DNA from: Propioniciclava sinopodophylli
GTDB lineage: Bacteria; Actinomycetota; Actinomycetes; Propionibacteriales; Propionibacteriaceae
NCBI RefSeq assembly: GCF_004324755.1
Contig: NZ_SDMQ01000015.1
Location: 1-64,000 of the forward strand
Length of the DNA stretch: 64,000 nt
Direction: 5' to 3'
This document shows, in pieces, positions 61,719 through 64,000 of the stretch; the stretch's first letter is position 1; each line of letters begins with the position of its first letter. A program made the translations under genes and the position numbers. The notes beneath the pieces are model-generated. The model was not told the DNA's origin, made no database searches, and saw nothing but the letters and a program-made list of their open reading frames with translations.

Positions 61719-62731
61719 TGACCATCCACCTGCACGGTGCCATCCCCGCCATGCCACTGCTGCTCGATACGGGGCGACGCGTTGACTGGGACGCCCAGCG
61801 GGCAGTCACCCGCTACTACCTCGCGGCGGGCGTCGACGGCCTGGCCGTCGGCGTCCACACCACACAGTTCGAACTGCACCACGACCCAGCCCTCCTGCGG
61901 GACGTCTGGGCACTGGTCAAGGACGAAACCGTCACGGCGGGCCGCGACATCACCCTCGTCGCGGGCGTGTGTGGTGACGTTGCCCAAGCACATGCCGAGA
62001 CCGCCGTCGCCGCCCAACTGGGCTACGATGCCGCACTGCTGTGCAGCAACGGCATGGCGGAGGTCACAGAGGATGCCGTGCTCGCCAAGAGCCGGGCGGT
62101 CGGGGACACGTTGCCAGTGATCGGCTTCTACCTGCAGGAGTCCGTCGGCGGGGTGCGCCTGTCGCTCGACTTTTGGCGACGGCTGGTGGATCAGCCGTCG
62201 ACGGTGGGGATCAAGGCAGCGCCTTTCGATCGCTATCGGACGCGTGACGTGGCCGTGGCCATCCTCGAGTCCGATCGATGGCAGGAGGTGGCCCTGCTGA
62301 CCGGCAACGACGACGCCATCGTGGCCGATCTGGTCATGCCGCACCGGCGCATTGTCGGCGGGCAGGTGCGCGAACTCCGGTGTGCCGGCGGGTTGCTGGG
62401 ACAGTTCGCCGTGGGCGCCAAGCGAGCCACCGAGCTCACCCACCACGCCGTAGCAGAGGAGCCCCACGCCGACGACCTCCTGTCGACCGGGAATGACCTG
62501 GTCGAAGTCAACGCCGCAGTGTTCGACGTGGCCCACGGCTTCGAGGGCTGCGTCGCCGGGGTCAATGAAGTGCTCCGTCAACAGGGGCTGGCGCGTTCGG
62601 CGGTCTGCCTCAGCGAACGGGAGGCGCTCTCCCACGGGCAGTCCGAGCTGATCGCCAATGCCCGGGCACGCTTCCCTGACTTGTTCGACGAGGACTTCAT
62701 TGCCGAAAACCTGGACCACTGGCTTCGCTGA
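61718..62731 (+). CDS. Dihydrodipicolinate synthase/N-acetylneuraminate lyase family aldolase
   Basis: A 337-aa class I aldolase-fold protein. Schiff-base lysine K166 in VGIKAAPFDRYR, Tyr in VIGFYLQES, and the GNDDAIVADL loop. It is longer than DapA (about 295 aa) by a C-terminal helical extension. It lacks the GTTGE motif (GVHTTQ instead), so it is not a lysine-pathway enzyme. As last gene of the operon, it probably cleaves or dehydrates a sugar-acid-like intermediate to a 2-oxoacid. Confidence 0.8.
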   Translation: MTIHLHGAIPAMPLLLDTGRRVDWDAQRAVTRYYLAAGVDGLAVGVHTTQFELHHDPALLRDVWALVKDETVTAGRDITLVAGVCGDVAQAHAETAVAAQLGYDAALLCSNGMAEVTEDAVLAKSRAVGDTLPVIGFYLQESVGGVRLSLDFWRRLVDQPSTVGIKAAPFDRYRTRDVAVAILESDRWQEVALLTGNDDAIVADLVMPHRRIVGGQVRELRCAGGLLGQFAVGAKRATELTHHAVAEEPHADDLLSTGNDLVEVNAAVFDVAHGFEGCVAGVNEVLRQQGLARSAVCLSEREALSHGQSELIANARARFPDLFDEDFIAENLDHWLR

Positions 62732-62854
62732 GACCGGAGAGGGGCTGGGCGTTGTGGCCCATGACGGCGGCCCACTCCTGTTCGGACGGGCCCACCGCCG
62801 CGATGGCACCGAGTGTCGCGGAGAGGTCAATGAGCGTCGCATCGGTGTGCCGAA

Positions 62855-62938
62855 CAAGCGGGCGACGCCCAGGACCCGACACGCGACCGTCACCGCTAGC
62901 CCGTCGCAGGCCAGGTCCGTCACGACGGGATAGGTCAT
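62855..62938 (-). mobile_element. IS3-family transposase scar
   Basis: Leftward from 62938 the frame reads YPVVTDLACDGLAVTVACRV then LGVA, which resembles the start of IS3-group orfB proteins (…CRVLGVSRSGYYEW). It then diverges at RLFGTPM. No other transposase part or inverted repeat was found in 62732-62988. The rest of this gap holds a leftward reading TDATLIDLSATLGAIAAVGP that I cannot place. Confidence 0.4.
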
Positions 62939-62988
62939 TCTGGGGACTGGCCCAACTTCAGGTTCCCCCGACTAGGGTCTATAGCGGG

Positions 62989-63903
62989 TCAGTCATGCGT
63001 GGCGTGCTCGGAATCGTTGTGCGTGGTTGGTTCGAGTTGGAAGGTGGAGTGCTCCACGCTGACGTCGAAGTGGTGGGCGACGCAGGCTTGCAGGTCGGCG
63101 AGCATTTGGGCGGCGTGGCCGTCGGTGAAGCAGGCGTCTTCGACGACGACGTGGGCGGTGAGGATGGGCAGGCCGGTGGCGATGGTGGAGGCGTGCAGGT
63201 CGTGGACCCCCACCACGTGCGGGACCTCCAGGAGGTGTCGACGGACGTCGTCCAGGTCCAGTCCGGGCGGGGTGGACTCCAGCAGGATGCTGCCAGCCTC
63301 CCGCAGGATGGTGATCGCGCGGGGGACGATCAGGGCGGCGATCAGCAGGCCGGCCAGCGGGTCGATCCGGGTCCAGCCGGTCGAGGCAATCACGATGGCG
63401 CTGACGATGACCGCGACCGAGCCGAGGGCGTCGTTGCCCACTTCGAGGAAGGCGGCCCGCATGTTGAGGTTCGCGCCGCGGCCGGGGTTCAGCACCAGCA
63501 TGGAGGCGAGGTTGCCGACCAGTCCGACGATGCCAAACACCAGCAGACCGGTCGCGGTGACCTCGGGGGGATCGAACAGCCGTTGGACGCCCTCGATGAA
63601 CGCGTACCCGCCGACCCCGAGCAGGACTGCTGCCTGGGCTCCGGCGGCGAGCACCTCGGCGCGTCGCCAGCCCCACGTGCGTTCGGGGGTGGGTGGCCGC
63701 AGCGTGAGGCTGGCGGCGATGAGCGCCATCAACAGCCCGGAGGCGTCGGTGAGCATGTGCCCGGCGTCGACCAGCAGGGCGAGGCTGTTGGTCCACCAGG
63801 CGCCGATGACCTCGGCGACCAAGATGGTGGCGGTGATCCCGAACGCGATGGCGAGCTTCGTGCGGTGGGTGCCTTCCGGCGCGTGGTCGTGGCCGGCGCT
63901 CAC
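62989..63903 (-). CDS. Cation diffusion facilitator (CzcD/ZitB-like) metal exporter
   Basis: A 304-aa CDF antiporter with six helices. TM2 has the HxxxD metal site in VDAGHMLTDASG. TM5 has LEVGNDALGSVAV, where zinc CDFs normally have HxxxD, so the site is E-x3-D. A C-terminal cytoplasmic ferredoxin-like domain (VHDLHASTIATGLPILTAHV) and a His-rich tail follow; the N-terminus is also His-rich. GTG start overlaps the stop of the upstream P-type ATPase (GTGA). It exports Zn, Cd or a similar ion. Confidence 0.88.
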   Translation of the reverse strand: MSAGHDHAPEGTHRTKLAIAFGITATILVAEVIGAWWTNSLALLVDAGHMLTDASGLLMALIAASLTLRPPTPERTWGWRRAEVLAAGAQAAVLLGVGGYAFIEGVQRLFDPPEVTATGLLVFGIVGLVGNLASMLVLNPGRGANLNMRAAFLEVGNDALGSVAVIVSAIVIASTGWTRIDPLAGLLIAALIVPRAITILREAGSILLESTPPGLDLDDVRRHLLEVPHVVGVHDLHASTIATGLPILTAHVVVEDACFTDGHAAQMLADLQACVAHHFDVSVEHSTFQLEPTTHNDSEHATHD

Positions 63904-64000
63904 GCGGCTACCCCTTCAAGAGCTGGGCGTTTTGTCGGCGTGGTGAGGGTGGGCAGGTGGGTGGTGCGGCCGGCGCGGACGCCGTTGGCGATCACGAACA
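63900..64000 (-). CDS. Heavy-metal P-type ATPase, C-terminal end (runs off the window)
   Basis: The last 33 codons read FVIANGVRAGRTTHLPTLTT then PTKRPALEGVAA and stop. FVIANGxR matches the final-helix end of CadA/ZntA-type ATPases (…FVVANSLRL). Its stop overlaps the CDF start, so the two form one metal-efflux operon. Confidence 0.55.
   Translation of the reverse strand, partial: FVIANGVRAGRTTHLPTLTTPTKRPALEGVAA

Noticed and set aside
61718-62731. Classical dapA (lysine synthesis)
   Set aside because: The GTTGE motif is replaced, the protein is about 40 residues longer, and it ends a sugar-type operon.
1-64000. CRISPR arrays, rRNA, tRNA
   Set aside because: No regularly spaced repeats and no cloverleaf or rRNA-like segments were noticed in the intergenic gaps, which are mostly short.

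Overview
The window is very GC-rich, densely coded and actinobacterial in style: many GTG starts, GTGA and ATGA overlaps, a DUF222/HNH endonuclease, a PadR-UbiB pair, CebR-type operators and BREX type 2 relics. I infer a member of the Actinomycetota, possibly Propionibacteriaceae. No rRNA, tRNA or CRISPR array was seen.

Layout. 1-4865: the start of an HNH endonuclease, a cytidylate-kinase-like protein, and a GntP permease divergent from a DcuS/CitA-type two-component system. 4962-12610: an amino-sugar operon behind an 18-bp palindrome: sodium:solute symporter, AGE epimerase, NagB-like deaminase, SIS protein, NagA, ceramidase-like hydrolase and LacI regulator, with most junctions overlapping. 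12685-19416: OatA-like acyltransferase, an HTH/PIN toxin-antitoxin pair behind 16-bp direct repeats, a broken hypothetical gene, PadR, UbiB/ABC1 kinase and glutathione peroxidase.

19470-27060 is a decay zone. It holds remnants of an AlbA_2 (Schlafen-type) regulator, sbcD, sbcC, a sterol-carrier family gene, a LysE exporter, the 3' end of a BREX-2 pglZ, the 5' end of brxD and a trypsin-like protease. Intact between them are a TetR/DUF1772 pair and an AAA ATPase lying exactly between the pglZ and brxD relics.

27087-33351: an ABM monooxygenase, then a cellobiose/beta-glucoside locus in CebEFG-BglC-CebR order, controlled by two operators close to the CebR box. 33377-48726: an unrecognised protein, an alpha/beta hydrolase, a FadN-type beta-oxidation enzyme, a large HPII-type catalase, a MarR/MMPL pair with a long operator, Hsp20, a MacB-like ABC exporter, a P450 with an atypical I-helix and an NmrA-like protein. 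48791-52845: a frameshifted small gene, a frameshifted secreted beta-propeller gene and an epimerase-like reductase.

52881-62731: a second sugar-type ABC locus with a divergent LacI and Gfo/Idh/MocA oxidoreductase. Its forward operon holds a binding protein, two permeases, two amidohydrolase-fold proteins (one without metal ligands), a DegT-type PLP aminotransferase, a nucleotide-sugar-epimerase-like protein and a DHDPS-family aldolase. I do not recognise this as a described pathway, and it is the best candidate for an undescribed one. The window closes with an IS3-like scar and a metal-efflux pair (CDF plus a P-type ATPase end).

Several frameshifts lie in runs of four or five C or G, so some 'pseudogenes' may be assembly errors. 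The deletions at 22550 and 24620, the missing gene halves and the in-frame stop in sbcC are better evidence of real decay.
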